Shown here in pieces: positions 44,873-55,815 of a stretch of 64,000 nucleotides of DNA (its first letter is position 1; the number at the start of each line of letters is the position of its first letter). The notes under the pieces were generated by a model. The model was given only the letters and a program-made list of their open reading frames with translations, did no database searches and was not told where the DNA came from. The stretch comes from Desulfovibrio sp. (GTDB lineage: Bacteria; Desulfobacterota; Desulfovibrionia; Desulfovibrionales; Desulfovibrionaceae), in NCBI GenBank assembly GCA_016218665.1, contig JACRDI010000035.1:1-64000 (forward strand). Direction: 5' to 3'. The position numbers and the translations under genes are program-made.

Positions 44873-45286
44873 ATGCCGCAGAGCAAACTGTTGAAGAAAG
44901 CCGCCGCGCCCTGCGCCGCCGTGCTTGTGGCCGCCCTGTGGCTGCTGCCGGCCCTGGCCCAGGACTCCCTCACGAGCCTCAAAGACCCGGCCTTCCCGGA
45001 GCACAGGCCCATGTCCGTGCCCTTCAAGCACAACGAGCACAACGCCAAGGCGAGTCTCAAGGACTGCACCGTATGCCACCACGCCTACGACGACCAGGGA
45101 CGCCGCGTGTCCGGTCCGTCGAACACGCAGCGCAGCTGCTCGGACTGCCACCAGGCGCGCCCCACGCCCAATGACAGCGCTCCGGCCCTGATGATGGCCT
45201 ACCACAAGCTCTGCCAGGACTGCCACAAGGCCCAGGGCAAGGGCCCGGTGAAGTGCAGCGGCTGCCACGTGAAGGATCCTGCCTAG
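44873..45286 (+). CDS. Periplasmic tetraheme cytochrome c3 (class III)
   Basis: A 137-residue periplasmic electron carrier. A signal peptide (residues 1-29) ends in ALAQ, and four c-type heme motifs follow: CTVCHH, CSDCH, CQDCH and CSGCH. Additional histidines (FKHNEH and MMAYH) can serve as sixth ligands. Type I cytochrome c3 accepts electrons from periplasmic hydrogenases and formate dehydrogenases in sulfate reducers. AGGAGA lies before the ATG, and a strong terminator follows the stop, so it is monocistronic. Confidence 0.95.
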   Translation: MPQSKLLKKAAAPCAAVLVAALWLLPALAQDSLTSLKDPAFPEHRPMSVPFKHNEHNAKASLKDCTVCHHAYDDQGRRVSGPSNTQRSCSDCHQARPTPNDSAPALMMAYHKLCQDCHKAQGKGPVKCSGCHVKDPA

Positions 45287-45311
45287 GCAGGCCGCATTGC
45301 CTTGAGGAAAA

Positions 45312-45341
45312 GAAAAGGCCGGGTCTCCCCGGCCTTTTTTA
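45312..45341 (+). terminator. Terminator after cytochrome c3, possibly bidirectional
   Basis: AAAAGGCCGGG pairs with CCCGGCCTTTT around TCTC, with T runs on both strands. It ends the cytochrome gene and may also end the convergent thioesterase-hslU transcript. Confidence 0.9.
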
Positions 45342-45357
45342 ATGCCCGATGCCGCGC

Positions 45358-45777
45358 CTATTTGCCGCGCCGGATGTTGTACACCGCCCGGCCCACGGCC
45401 ACGTGGCGGTCCGGCGCGTCCGCGCTCCAGAGCATCACGTGCGCGTTGCCCACGCGGTTGCCCAGAAGCCGCACCTCGGCCTCGGCGTAGAGGTCCTGGG
45501 CCCCGGCCGGGCGCAGGTAGTCCACGGAGAGGTCGATGGTGGCGATGCGGTCCTCCAGGTGGCAGCTGGTCCACACGGCGAAGCCGCCGGTGACGTCCAC
45601 CAGGGTGGACAGCACGCCCCCGTGCAAGGCCGGGCGGCGCGGGTCGCCGATGAGCTCCGGCTTGAAGGGGATGCGCAGCCTGACGCGGCCCTCGGCCAGC
45701 TCCGCCACCTTGATGCCCAGCCACTTGTTGAAGGGCAGGCCTTCCTCGATGATCTCCCTGAGTCTGTCGAAGTCCAT
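45358..45777 (-). CDS. PaaI-type hotdog thioesterase
   Basis: A 139-residue hotdog-fold protein of the PaaI/acyl-CoA thioesterase family. The typical HGGVLSTLVDVTGG segment (residues 52-65) contains the catalytic Asp/Gly-rich turn. Last gene of the minus-strand hslV-hslU unit, 8 bp after the hslU stop. Substrate unknown. Confidence 0.88.
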   Translation of the reverse strand: MDFDRLREIIEEGLPFNKWLGIKVAELAEGRVRLRIPFKPELIGDPRRPALHGGVLSTLVDVTGGFAVWTSCHLEDRIATIDLSVDYLRPAGAQDLYAEAEVRLLGNRVGNAHVMLWSADAPDRHVAVGRAVYNIRRGK

Positions 45778-45785
45778 GGCCGGCC

Positions 45786-47165
45786 CTACAGGATGTACCG
45801 CGAGAGGTCGCGGTTCTCCACGATGTCCGAGAGCTGGGCGAGCACGTAGTCCCGGTCCACCACCACGCTTTGGCCGCCCTTGTCGGACGCCTCGAAGGAC
45901 AGCTCGGCCAGGATCTTCTCCATGATGGTGTAGAGCCTGCGCGCGCCGATGTTCTCGGCCTCCTCGTTGATGCGCTGGGCCGTGGCCGCGATCTCGCGCA
46001 GGGCGTCGTCGGTGAAGGTGAGCGAGAGGCCCTCAGTGCCGAGCAGGGCGGAGTACTGCACGGTGAGCGCGTTCTGCGGTTCGGTGAGGATGCGGTAGAA
46101 CTCGTCGGCCCCCAGGGCGGAGAGCTCCACGCGCAGGGGGAAGCGCCCCTGCAGTTCGGGGATGAGGTCGCTGGGCTTGGCGTAGTGGAAGGCCCCGGCG
46201 GCGATGAACAGGATGTGGTCGGTCTTGACCATGCCGTATTTGGTGTTCACCACGCAGCCTTCGACAACGGGCAGCAGGTCGCGCTGGACGCCCTCGCGCG
46301 AGACGTCCGGCCCGCCGTGGTCCTGCCTGCTGGCGATCTTGTCCAGCTCGTCCAGGAAGATGATGCCGGACTGCTCCACGCGCTCGCGGGCGATGTCCTG
46401 CACCTTGTCCATGTCGATGAGCTTGTCCGATTCCTCCTGCACCAGGGCGGCGAAGGCGTCCTTGACCTTCATCTTGCGCAGCTTCTTCTTCTGCGGGAAG
46501 AAGCGGCCCAGCATGTCCTGCACCTGGCCGCCCATGTCCTCCATGCCGGGCATGCCCATGATGGACACGCCGGGGCCGTCGCTCGCGGCCACCTCAAGCT
46601 CCACCATGCGCTCGTCCAGCTTGCCCTCGCGCCAGAGCTGGCGGAACTTCTCCCGCGTGCTCTCGTTGGCGCTGGCCACGTGCTCGGCTGGCTGCGGCGC
46701 GGCCGGGTCGGGAATGGGGGTGAAGGAGTAGCCGCCGGGTTTCGGCATGCTTCCGGGCAGCAGCAGGTCCAGCAGGCGGTCCTCGGCGTGCTTCTCGGCG
46801 CGCACGCGCACCTTTTCGCGCTCCTCGGCGCGCACCATGGTGATGCCGATCTCCATGAGGTCGCGGATCATGGACTCCACATCGCGGCCCACGTAGCCCA
46901 CCTCGGTGAACTTGGTGGCCTCCACCTTGTGGAAGGGGCTTTTGGCCAGTTTGGCCAACCTGCGGGCGATCTCGGTCTTGCCCACGCCGGTGGGGCCCAT
47001 CATGATGATGTTCTTGGGCGCGATCTCCTCGCGCAGTTCGGGGTCGAGCCTCTGCCTGCGCCAGCGGTTGCGCATGGCGATGGCCACCATGCGCTTGGCC
47101 TCGGCCTGGCCCACCACGTACCTGTTCAGCTCGGAGACGATCTCGCGCGGGGTCAGGGAGCTCAT
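45786..47165 (-). CDS. hslU: HslU ATPase subunit of the HslUV protease
   Basis: A 459-residue AAA+ unfoldase that feeds substrates to HslV. Walker A is GPTGVGKTE (near residue 57), the Walker B region contains [10 protein letters not shown], and the intermediate I domain spans roughly residues 105-230. The start at 47165 overlaps the hslV stop by 4 bp (ATGA), so the two subunits are translationally coupled. Confidence 0.97.
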   Translation of the reverse strand: MSSLTPREIVSELNRYVVGQAEAKRMVAIAMRNRWRRQRLDPELREEIAPKNIIMMGPTGVGKTEIARRLAKLAKSPFHKVEATKFTEVGYVGRDVESMIRDLMEIGITMVRAEEREKVRVRAEKHAEDRLLDLLLPGSMPKPGGYSFTPIPDPAAPQPAEHVASANESTREKFRQLWREGKLDERMVELEVAASDGPGVSIMGMPGMEDMGGQVQDMLGRFFPQKKKLRKMKVKDAFAALVQEESDKLIDMDKVQDIARERVEQSGIIFLDELDKIASRQDHGGPDVSREGVQRDLLPVVEGCVVNTKYGMVKTDHILFIAAGAFHYAKPSDLIPELQGRFPLRVELSALGADEFYRILTEPQNALTVQYSALLGTEGLSLTFTDDALREIAATAQRINEEAENIGARRLYTIMEKILAELSFEASDKGGQSVVVDRDYVLAQLSDIVENRDLSRYIL

Positions 47166-47713
47166 TTCGCAGCCTCCCGTTCCCTGGTCTCCAGGGTGAT
47201 GTTCTCGTTGGTGAACACGCAGAGTTCGGCCGCGATCTTCATGGCCGAAAGGGCGATCTCCCTGGCGGGCATCTGGGTGTGGCGGCGCAGGGCGCGGGCC
47301 GCGGCCAAGGCATAGGAGCCGCCGGAGCCGATGGCCGCCATGCCGTCGTCAGGCTCGATGACGTCGCCCGTGCCCGTGATGAGCAGGATGGTTTCGGCGT
47401 CGGCCGCCAGGATCATGGCCTCCAGCCGGCGCAGGTACTTGTCCGTGCGCCAGTCCTTGGCCAACTCCACCGCGGCGCGGGTGAGGTTTCCGGAGTGGGA
47501 CTCCAGCTTCTTCTCGAAGCGCTCGAAGAGCGTGAAGGCGTCGGCCGTGGCTCCGGCGAAGCCGACCATGACGCGGCCCTTGTAGATGCTGCGGACCTTC
47601 TTGGCCGTGTGCTTCATGGCCACGCTCTGGCCCAGGGTCACCTGGCCGTCTCCGGCCATGGCCGTGCCTTCTTCCGTGCGCACGGCGAGGATGGTGGTGC
47701 CGTGTATTTCCAT
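47162..47713 (-). CDS. hslV: HslV protease subunit
   Basis: The 183-residue N-terminal nucleophile peptidase that forms the core of HslUV. The catalytic Thr is expected in GTTILAVR (T6), so a five-residue propeptide MEIHG would have to be removed. GDGQVT and the KxR region are typical. GGAGCGAAC precedes the ATG at 47713; the track start is upstream and unsupported. The unit runs hslV-hslU-thioesterase. Confidence 0.96.
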   Translation of the reverse strand: MEIHGTTILAVRTEEGTAMAGDGQVTLGQSVAMKHTAKKVRSIYKGRVMVGFAGATADAFTLFERFEKKLESHSGNLTRAAVELAKDWRTDKYLRRLEAMILAADAETILLITGTGDVIEPDDGMAAIGSGGSYALAAARALRRHTQMPAREIALSAMKIAAELCVFTNENITLETREREAAK

Positions 47714-47730
47714 GTTCGCTCCTTGCTTGT

Positions 47731-48291
47731 CTAGGGAACCTGCGGCGGGCCGAAAAGCGCCTCGGCCCTGCCGCGCCAGAAAGTGAAGGCCCGTTCGCCG
47801 CGCAGGCACAGGGCGGCGCAGCGCACAAGCCCCTGCGCAAGCCCCGCGCGCAGCTCGTCCAGGGCGATGGGCGCGGCCAGTTCCAGCGGGTAGCCGTACG
47901 CCCCGCAGCTGATGGCCGGAAAGGCGATGCTCGTCAGCCCGTGCCGGCTGGCCAGGTCTAGGCTCTGGGCGTAGGCCGAACGCAACAGCCGTTCCTCGCC
48001 CTGGGAGCCGCCGCGCCAGACGGGGCCCACCGTATGGATGACATGCCGCGCTGACAGCCGGAAGCCGGGTGTGATGACCGCCAGGCCCGGCGGCAGGCTG
48101 CCGATTTGCGCCACCACGTCCCGGCAGGCCGAGAGCAGTTCCGGCCCGGCCGCGCGGTGGATGGCGCCGTCCACGCCGCCGCCGCCCAGCAGCCCGGAAT
48201 TGGCCGCGTTGACGATGGCGTCGGCCGTGGAGCGCGTCAGGTCGCCTTCGAAAACTTCCAGAGATCCTTGCGGAAACTTCCAGATGGCCAT
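47731..48291 (-). CDS. Macro-domain protein (ADP-ribose or O-acetyl-ADP-ribose hydrolase)
   Basis: A 186-residue macro domain of the YmdB/MacroD type. The ADP-ribose-binding motifs are [22 protein letters not shown] and the later [12 protein letters not shown]. Family members remove ADP-ribose from proteins or deacetylate O-acetyl-ADP-ribose. It ends 17 bp before the hslV start and follows ribF by 15 bp, so it may belong to a longer minus-strand transcript. Confidence 0.92.
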   Translation of the reverse strand: MAIWKFPQGSLEVFEGDLTRSTADAIVNAANSGLLGGGGVDGAIHRAAGPELLSACRDVVAQIGSLPPGLAVITPGFRLSARHVIHTVGPVWRGGSQGEERLLRSAYAQSLDLASRHGLTSIAFPAISCGAYGYPLELAAPIALDELRAGLAQGLVRCAALCLRGERAFTFWRGRAEALFGPPQVP

Positions 48292-48306
48292 TGGGGGGCC
48301 TCCGCG

Positions 48307-49281
48307 CTAGTCGTCGTCCTCGTCGCCGCCGGACTCCGCTCCGGGCTGGGCGTCCGTTGTGGCGAGAATCATCCGGGCCAGGCGCACGTCGTGGCCGATG
48401 CGCGCCTTGAGCTCGTCGATGCTGTCGAACTTGCGCTCCGAGCGCAGGCGCTGCACGAACTGCAGCGACAGGCGCTGGCCGTAGATGTTGCGGTCGAAGT
48501 CCATGATGTGCGCCTCAAGGGTCAGGCCCGTGTCGCCAAAGGTGGGGTTGTGGCCCACGTTGGCCACGGCCTGCAGGGGCTCGCCGTCCAGCTCGGCCCA
48601 CACGGCGTACACCCCGGGCTTGGGCAGCAGCGTGCCCTCAAGCCTCAGGTTGGCCGTGGGAAAGCCCAGCCGGGAAGCACCGCGCTTCATGCCGTCCACC
48701 ACTTCGCCGTCCACCTCGAAGAAACGGCCGAGCAAGGGACGCGTATCCCAGACGTTGCCGGACTGCACCAAGTCGCGGATGCGCGTGGAGCTGACCACCG
48801 CGCCGCCGACGATGACCGGGTCGAGCCGCTCCACGCCGAAGCCCATCTCCTTGCCCAGGGCGCACAGCAGCTCGTAGTTGCCCTTGCGGCCCTTGCCCAT
48901 GGCGTAGTCGTAGCCGATGACCAGCTCCTTGAGGTTCAGCCCTTCCACAAGATAGCGGCGCACGAACTCCTCGGGCTCCAGGGCGGCCATCTGCCGGGTG
49001 AACTCCAGCACCAGGGCCACGTTGGGCCCCTGCTGCTCGATGAGCCTGAGCCGCTGCCCCGTGTTGGTGATGAAGGGCGGAGTCTTGTGGCCCATGAGCA
49101 CGGTCATGGGGTGCGGGTCGAAGGTGACGACCACGGACACCAGACCGCGTTTTTTGGCCTTGGCGCAGGTGCGCGCCATGAGGCGCTGGTGGCCCACGTG
49201 GACGCCGTCGAAGTTGCCGATGGTGACGCAGGAGCCGGAGATGGTGTCGTGCAGCTCGTCGATGTTGCGTGCGGCGATCAT
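48307..49281 (-). CDS. ribF: Bifunctional riboflavin kinase/FAD synthetase
   Basis: A 324-residue enzyme that makes FMN from riboflavin and then FAD. The N-terminal nucleotidyltransferase domain has [13 protein letters not shown] (near residue 22), and the C-terminal kinase domain has the RLGFPTANL motif (about residue 205) and GVYAVW. Length and domains match the family. A 45-bp gap separates it from the M48 protease gene upstream. Confidence 0.96.
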   Translation of the reverse strand: MIAARNIDELHDTISGSCVTIGNFDGVHVGHQRLMARTCAKAKKRGLVSVVVTFDPHPMTVLMGHKTPPFITNTGQRLRLIEQQGPNVALVLEFTRQMAALEPEEFVRRYLVEGLNLKELVIGYDYAMGKGRKGNYELLCALGKEMGFGVERLDPVIVGGAVVSSTRIRDLVQSGNVWDTRPLLGRFFEVDGEVVDGMKRGASRLGFPTANLRLEGTLLPKPGVYAVWAELDGEPLQAVANVGHNPTFGDTGLTLEAHIMDFDRNIYGQRLSLQFVQRLRSERKFDSIDELKARIGHDVRLARMILATTDAQPGAESGGDEDDD

Positions 49282-49326
49282 GTGCGTGCGCGGTGTCCTT
49301 GTGCTGTGTGTGGAGCGGTGTTGGCG

Positions 49327-50838
49327 CTAGTTGAGGCGCAGGCGCTGCTGCAGCCGGGAGCCGGAGGGCTTGTTGCCGCCCTTTCCCGCGTCTTTGCCGT
49401 TCTTTGGGGCGCCGCCTTCGGGACCGGGCCCGGCCACGGCGCGCTGCAATTCCTCCAGCTCCCGCTTTTGGGCGTCTGTGGCGGCCAGGCTGCGGGCCTT
49501 CTCCAGGTGAAACTGGGCCTTTTGCTTGTCGCGGTTGTAGAGGGAGGAATAGCTGAGCTGCACGTGGGCGCCGAAGATGTCTCCGCTTTCGCCCTTGATG
49601 CGGCCCAGGTGGTAGCGCACCTCGGCGTCCTGCGGCACCTCGCGCGCCACCCGCTCCATGAGGCCGATGGCGCCGGAATAGTCCTTGCGCTCGGCCATGA
49701 TGCGCGCGGTGAAGAACATGCTCATGGCGTCGTGCGGGTTCAGGATGGCGGCCTTCTGCAGCAGGGGCGCGGCCTTGTTCATGTTGCCCTGGTTGAAGAA
49801 GAAGATGCCCGACTCGCGCAGGACCAGCGGGTCGTTCGGTCCGCAGGCGAGGGCGCCGTTGAAGGCCTGCTCGGCCTGCTGCTGGCGCTTCAGGCGGTCC
49901 AGCGCGATGCCGCGCCCGGCCTGGTCCAGGCAGGAAAGCTCGCCCTTGGGCTTGCTGTCGTAGTAGGCCAGGGCCGTCTCGGCGGAGGTCATGCGCGCCC
50001 GCAGCAGGGTCTGGATGCGCAGGAAGCGGTCGCTGGAGAACTGGCGGTTCAGGATGTCCGCCGGCATGAGCTTGATGCGGTCGCGCAGGTAGGCCATGCG
50101 CTCGTCCAGGCCGGGGTGGGTGGAAAGGTAGGAGGGGATGTTGTCCCCGGACATGAACCAGCGGCGCTTGTTCATGATGTCGAAGGTGTTGGGCATGGCG
50201 TAGGGATTGTACCCGGACTTGATGAGATAGTTGAGGCCCACGTGGTCGGCCTCGCGCTCGTTTTCCCGGGTGTACATGAGGAAGGCGGACTGCGCCCCGG
50301 CCATGGAGCCCATGGTGAGGGCCATGCCCGCGTTGGCGCCGCTGGTGCCCCCGCCGGAGCCCAACAGCACGCCCGCCACCATGCCGGCGATGGAGGCCAT
50401 GTTCAGGTACTTGGTCTGCTCCATGCGCTTGGCCACGTGGCGCTCGGTGACGTGGCCAAGCTCGTGGCTGATGACCGCGGCCAGTTCATCCTCGTTCTCC
50501 ACGCCAAGGATAAGCCCGGTGAAGATATAGATGTATCCGCCGGGGATGGCGAAGGCGTTCATGGTGCTGTTGGCGACGACGGCGCTCTGGATGGGGTAGG
50601 GCTGGGGCGGAAGCGCCTTGGCCACGCGTTCCACCACCCCTTTGACGTAAATGACCACTTCGGGGTCGTCCACAAAGCCCATCTGGGCGCGGATGGTCTC
50701 GTCGAACTTTTTGCCCATCTCCTTTTCATCGGCAATGGTGATGGAGCCGAAGGCCAGGACAGTGGCGGGCGTGGCGGCGGTTGCGGCCATGAGCAGCAGG
50801 GCGATGAGGCGGAACAAGGGGGGGAGGCGATGTTTCAT
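49327..50838 (-). CDS. M48 metalloprotease with TPR domain (BepA-like)
   Basis: A 503-residue periplasmic or membrane-linked zinc protease. A signal peptide (residues 1-30) precedes the catalytic domain with HELGH (H125, H129) and the third ligand in EREADHVG. C-terminal TPR-like helices (about 330-470) follow, then a disordered Gly/Lys-rich tail. E. coli BepA has this arrangement and degrades or helps assemble outer membrane proteins. The ATG at 50838 is chosen for the signal peptide; the track ORF reads from beyond a terminator. Confidence 0.9.
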   Translation of the reverse strand: MKHRLPPLFRLIALLLMAATAATPATVLAFGSITIADEKEMGKKFDETIRAQMGFVDDPEVVIYVKGVVERVAKALPPQPYPIQSAVVANSTMNAFAIPGGYIYIFTGLILGVENEDELAAVISHELGHVTERHVAKRMEQTKYLNMASIAGMVAGVLLGSGGGTSGANAGMALTMGSMAGAQSAFLMYTRENEREADHVGLNYLIKSGYNPYAMPNTFDIMNKRRWFMSGDNIPSYLSTHPGLDERMAYLRDRIKLMPADILNRQFSSDRFLRIQTLLRARMTSAETALAYYDSKPKGELSCLDQAGRGIALDRLKRQQQAEQAFNGALACGPNDPLVLRESGIFFFNQGNMNKAAPLLQKAAILNPHDAMSMFFTARIMAERKDYSGAIGLMERVAREVPQDAEVRYHLGRIKGESGDIFGAHVQLSYSSLYNRDKQKAQFHLEKARSLAATDAQKRELEELQRAVAGPGPEGGAPKNGKDAGKGGNKPSGSRLQQRLRLN

Positions 50839-50913
50839 GCGCGCATCCAGTGTTGCGGCCGCTGCACGGGGCGGCGGCCATGACCCGAGAGGCATAGCAC
50901 AGGTCGGCAAAAG

Positions 50914-50945
50914 AAAAAAGGATGCGCCAGGGGCGCATCCTTTTG
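50914..50945 (-). terminator. Rho-independent terminator after rho
   Basis: AAGGATGCGCC pairs with GGCGCATCCTT around a short loop, followed on the minus strand by TTTTTT. It separates rho from the M48 protease gene. Confidence 0.9.
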
Positions 50946-50969
50946 GGAATACCGAGGGCGAACAGGTGT

Positions 50970-52487
50970 TTACTTGTTCATGATGTTCAGGAACTCGTTG
51001 TTGTTCTTGGTCTTGCGCATCTTGTCCAGCAGGAACTCCATGGAATCGATGGAGTTCATGGGCGAGAGCACCTTGCGCAGGATCCACACGCGGTTCAGCA
51101 CCTCGTCGTCCAGGAGGAGCTCCTCCTTGCGGGTGCCGGAGCGGTTTATGTCGATGGCCGGGAACACGCGCTTCTCGGAGAGGTGGCGGTCCAGGTAGAT
51201 TTCCATGTTGCCGGTGCCCTTGAACTCCTCGAAGATGACTTCGTCCATGCGCGAGCCGGTGTCGATGAGGGCGGTGGCGATGATGGTGAGGCTGCCGCCG
51301 GACTCGATGTTGCGCGCCGCGCCGAAGAAGCGCTTGGGGCGCTGCATGGCGTTGGCGTCCAGGCCGCCGGAGAGCACGCGGCCCGAGGACGGGGTGACGG
51401 CGTTGTACGCGCGGCCCAGGCGGGTGATGGAGTCGAGCAGGATGACCACGTCGCGCTTGCGTTCCACCAGGCGCTTGGCCTTCTCAAGCACCATCTCGGT
51501 CACCTGCACGTGGCGGGTGGGGGGCTCGTCGAAGGTGGAGCTGACGACCTCGGCGCGCACGGTGCGCTCCATGTCGGTCACTTCCTCGGGCCGCTCGTCG
51601 ATGAGCAGCACGATGAGGTAGACTTCCGGGTGGTTGGCATTGATGGAGTTGGCGATGGTCTGGAGCATCATGGTCTTGCCGGTGCGCGGCGGGGCCACGA
51701 TGAGGCCGCGCTGTCCGCGGCCGATGGGCGAGAGCAGGTCGATGACGCGGGAGCCGTAGTTCTCCGCGCCGTTCTCCATGACAAAACGCTTGTCCGGGTA
51801 GAGCGGGGTCAGGTTGTCGAAAAGCACCAGGTGCTTGCTGGCCTCGGGCGGCTCGAAGCCGATCTCGCTGACCTTGAGCAGCGCGAAGTAGCGTTCGCCT
51901 TCCTTGGGCGGGCGGATCTGGCCGGAGATGATGTCGCCCTTGCGAAGGCCGAAGCGGCGAATCTGCGAGGGAGAAATGTAGATGTCGTCCGGCCCGGGCA
52001 TGTAGGAGTAGAGCGGGGAACGCAGGAAACCGAAGCCGTCCGGCAGGATTTCGAGCACGCCCTCGCCGAAGATCTGGCCGTTCTGCGAGGCGCATTCCTG
52101 CAGCAGGGCGAAGATCAGCTCCTGCTTGCGCAGGTTGCTCGGATTCTCGATCTTGAAGCTGTTGGCCAGCTCCATGAGCTCCTGCATGCTCTTCTGCTTG
52201 AGGTCGGTGAGGTTGAGCTTGTTCTCCGAGGTGGGGGTGTAGTCCTCCTCCACGAAGTCCTGCTGCTCGGCCTCGCGCTCCTGGAGCTGCTCGGCGGCGC
52301 GCTCCTGCTTCCGATCCTGGTTGCGCTCGGCGCGGTTGCCGCCGCGATCATGGTGCTGGCGGTTGCCGCGTTCCGGACGCTCGGAACGCTCGGGGCGTTC
52401 GGAGCGGTCCTGGCGCTCGGTGCGGTCTTGGGAACGGTCCTGTGAACGGCTCTTGTGGGATTGGCTGGTGTGTTTTTCGCGGGGCAT
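50970..52487 (-). CDS. rho: Transcription termination factor Rho with N-terminal Arg/Glu-rich extension
   Basis: A 505-residue hexameric RNA helicase that ends transcription. Residues 1-87 are an unusual low-complexity tail rich in Arg, Glu, Gln, Asp and Ser (repeats such as [12 protein letters not shown]), followed by the standard N-terminal, RNA-binding and ATPase domains with Walker A APPRTGKT and the Q-loop/R-loop regions. E. coli Rho is 419 residues and lacks the tail. The ATG at 52487 (GAGGCG upstream) is preferred; a GTG 51 bp earlier would add 17 residues. The 271-bp upstream gap may be a leader. Confidence 0.96.
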   Translation of the reverse strand: MPREKHTSQSHKSRSQDRSQDRTERQDRSERPERSERPERGNRQHHDRGGNRAERNQDRKQERAAEQLQEREAEQQDFVEEDYTPTSENKLNLTDLKQKSMQELMELANSFKIENPSNLRKQELIFALLQECASQNGQIFGEGVLEILPDGFGFLRSPLYSYMPGPDDIYISPSQIRRFGLRKGDIISGQIRPPKEGERYFALLKVSEIGFEPPEASKHLVLFDNLTPLYPDKRFVMENGAENYGSRVIDLLSPIGRGQRGLIVAPPRTGKTMMLQTIANSINANHPEVYLIVLLIDERPEEVTDMERTVRAEVVSSTFDEPPTRHVQVTEMVLEKAKRLVERKRDVVILLDSITRLGRAYNAVTPSSGRVLSGGLDANAMQRPKRFFGAARNIESGGSLTIIATALIDTGSRMDEVIFEEFKGTGNMEIYLDRHLSEKRVFPAIDINRSGTRKEELLLDDEVLNRVWILRKVLSPMNSIDSMEFLLDKMRKTKNNNEFLNIMNK

Positions 52488-52758
52488 CGAACGCCTCACG
52501 CTCCGTGGGATGAGGTTGAAGGGAGTTGTGCGCCTCACAATGAGGGCTTTTGTGCGAAGTGTCGCAGCGCCGCGTGTTCAATTCTGGCTGCACCGCAGTT
52601 ATCACAAAGGAAACTGCAAGGCATGGCAGGGCATTTTCCGTGTTCGTACCAGTGGGAACGCGTATCCGAGTGGTTGTATGCCAGTGGCGGAAGGGAAATA
52701 TGCCGCGCGAACGCGCTGAAACTAGCGCCTACCTGAAAGGAATGGCGTTGACAAGGGG

Positions 52759-53286
52759 CTATTTGGCTTTTTGCAACTTTTCCTGTTGTTTTTGAATGAC
52801 GTCGGCGAACATCTCGTTGATGTCGGCCTTCACGTCGGCCTGGTCCCGGTCCATGGAATAGGCAAGCTCCATGGAAACCAGGGTCATGGCCTGCTCCAGC
52901 AGCCTGCGCTCGCCGAAGGAGAGCTCCTTGTCCATGCCGATGAGGAAGAGCTCCTTGAGCACGTAGGCCACGTCGGCCAGATCCACGCTCTTGAGCTTTT
53001 CGGAGTACTCGCGGTAGCGGCGGTTCCAGTTCTGCCCCGTATAACCGGTGAAGCCGGTGCGGTCCTTCAGCGAGTCGAACACGGCGCGCCCCGTCTCCGG
53101 CGGGCACACATGGCGCAGGCCCACGTTGTGGGCGTTTTTCACCGGCACCATGAGCGTGACGGAGTTGCTCAGGATGCGGACGATGTAGTACTCCGCCTGA
53201 ACTCCGCCAATCACTTGGCTGTCGATGCGCTCAATGCGGCCGACCCCCTGTGCGGGGTAGACCACCAACTCATTGATTTGAAACAC
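52759..53286 (-). CDS. carD: CarD-family transcription regulator
   Basis: A 175-residue RNA polymerase-binding protein that stabilises open promoter complexes. The N-terminal Tudor-like RNAP-interaction domain begins FQINELVVYPAQGVGRIE and the C-terminal helical DNA-binding domain ends at about residue 160. Homologs control rRNA and stress genes in mycobacteria and myxobacteria. It lies between pth and rho on the minus strand, 48 bp after the pth region. Confidence 0.94.
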   Translation of the reverse strand: MFQINELVVYPAQGVGRIERIDSQVIGGVQAEYYIVRILSNSVTLMVPVKNAHNVGLRHVCPPETGRAVFDSLKDRTGFTGYTGQNWNRRYREYSEKLKSVDLADVAYVLKELFLIGMDKELSFGERRLLEQAMTLVSMELAYSMDRDQADVKADINEMFADVIQKQQEKLQKAK

Positions 53287-53334
53287 TCAATCTCCTTCCG
53301 TGCGGGGGGCTTACACTACCGCTGAATGTTCACA

Positions 53335-53994
53335 CTACCCCAATGCGCCGGGAGTGTCCATCTTCTCGCTCTGGTCCGGGCCTTCGGGCACGCGAAAGGC
53401 GTTCAGCATCTGCACGGCGTCGTTCAGGCCGCGCCGGAACAGCAGCGCCAGCCCCTTGAGGGCGGCCTGGCGCACGTCGTCCACCACGGCGAACTCCGCG
53501 GGAGTGAACTCCTCCAGCACGTACTTCGCCACCTCTCCCGCGTATTGCGGCCGGCCAATGCCCAGGCGCAGGCGCAAGAAATCCCCAGTGCCCGTGTGCT
53601 CCACAATGGACTCGATGCCGCGGTGCCCGTTGCTGCCACCCGCGCGCTTGAGCTTCATGCGCCCCAGGGGCAGGTCCAGCTCGTCGTGCAGCACCACAAT
53701 GTCCGTGGCGCTTGCGCCGTGCTTGCCAAGGATGCGCGCCACGGCCTTGCCCGAGAGGTTCATGTAGGTCAGCGGCCGGGTGAGCAGGCAGGCCTTGCCC
53801 CCGAACACGAGGGAATACAGCTCGTAGTCGCCGCCGCTCTGCAAGGTCTTGAGGGCCATGCTCTTGCGGCTGGCGGCCTGCTCCAGCATGGCCTGCGCCA
53901 CCAGGAACCCGAAGTTGTGGCGGGTGCGCTCGTACTGGGGGCCGGGGTTGCCCAGGGCGACGATGAGGGGAGTGCTGTCCATGAGGGTGCCCAT
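53335..53994 (-). CDS. pth: Peptidyl-tRNA hydrolase
   Basis: A 219-residue enzyme that releases peptides from peptidyl-tRNA after premature ribosome drop-off. Conserved GNPGPQYERTRHNFGF (with the catalytic His), MNLSGKAV and LDLPLGRMKLKRAGGSNGHRG are all present. The start could be 53994 or the ATG four codons later. It follows rplY, as is common in these genomes; the C-terminus is about 25 residues longer than average and polar. Confidence 0.96.
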   Translation of the reverse strand: MGTLMDSTPLIVALGNPGPQYERTRHNFGFLVAQAMLEQAASRKSMALKTLQSGGDYELYSLVFGGKACLLTRPLTYMNLSGKAVARILGKHGASATDIVVLHDELDLPLGRMKLKRAGGSNGHRGIESIVEHTGTGDFLRLRLGIGRPQYAGEVAKYVLEEFTPAEFAVVDDVRQAALKGLALLFRRGLNDAVQMLNAFRVPEGPDQSEKMDTPGALG

Positions 53995-54108
53995 GCCGCG
54001 CGAGAACGCCGTGGCGGGTGTGGGAAAAGCCTGAAAAGGCGAGGGAGCCTTGCGCCCCCCCGCCGTTCGATGCCGGCCGAGGGCCGGATGTCAATCCAGC
54101 AGGTCGGA

Positions 54109-54705
54109 CTACTTCGCGTCGCCGCTCTTGGCCTCTTCGGCCTCGACGGCGATGACGCCCACAACGGAGTAGCTTTCGTCGTACACGGCGCGCACGCCCT
54201 CGGGCAGCTTCACGTCGCCGATGTGCAGGTTCACGCCGATGTCCAGGTCGGTGACGTCGATGACGATCTTTTCAGGCACGTTGAGCGGCTTGCACACGAC
54301 CTCGATGCTGTCGCGGAAGACTTCCAGCTGGCCGCCCATGACAACGCCCTTGGACTTGCCGACCACCACCACGCGCACATCGACCTTGATGTCGCGGTCG
54401 AGATCGACGCCGTAGAAGTCCACGTGGATGGGGGTGGACTTGATGGGGTCGTACTGCACGCTCTTGAAGAGGGAGGGCAGGGTCTCGGTCTTGCCGTCCT
54501 GCTCGATCTCCAGGTTGAACACGCGGGAGGCGCCCAGCTTGGAGTACAGCTTGGTCAGCGGCAGCATCTCCACCTGCACGGAGATGTTCTGGCCCTTGTT
54601 GTCGTAGTAGATGCCGGGCACCATGGCGGTGGTGCGGATGCGGCGGCAGGAGCCTTTGCCTTTCTCGGCGCGGGGGCGCACAGGAAGCTTCATCAGTTCA
54701 GCCAT
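54109..54705 (-). CDS. rplY: 50S ribosomal protein L25/general stress protein Ctc
   Basis: A 198-residue long-form L25 (CTC type) that binds 5S rRNA. The N-terminal L25 domain (MAELMKLPVRPRAEKGKGSCRR) is followed by the C-terminal beta domain. GAGAAGGAGAAGAGG precedes the ATG at 54705. It is located between prs and pth, the standard order in Desulfovibrio relatives. Confidence 0.95.
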   Translation of the reverse strand: MAELMKLPVRPRAEKGKGSCRRIRTTAMVPGIYYDNKGQNISVQVEMLPLTKLYSKLGASRVFNLEIEQDGKTETLPSLFKSVQYDPIKSTPIHVDFYGVDLDRDIKVDVRVVVVGKSKGVVMGGQLEVFRDSIEVVCKPLNVPEKIVIDVTDLDIGVNLHIGDVKLPEGVRAVYDESYSVVGVIAVEAEEAKSGDAK

Positions 54706-54755
54706 TTCCTCTTCTCCTTCTCTCAAGCGGGCTTAGGTACCGCCAGAAATTTTGT

Positions 54756-55700
<945 letters not shown>

Positions 55701-55740
55701 CTTCTTTTCCTTCGCGAGCGAGTTTCTTCTTCGCGTGCGA

Positions 55741-55815
55741 TGGCTGGGGTGGAAGGATTCGAACCCTCGAATAACGGGACCAAAACCCGTCGCCTTACCG
55801 CTTGGCAACACCCCA
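55741..55815 (-). tRNA. tRNA-Gln (anticodon TTG), overlapping the ispE 3' end
   Basis: TGGGGTG pairs with CACCCCA, followed by discriminator G and encoded CCA on the minus strand. The anticodon loop TTTTGGT gives TTG for CAA. The T arm contains GGTTCGAATCC. Its first 21 nt lie inside the end of the ispE reading frame on the same strand. Confidence 0.95.
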
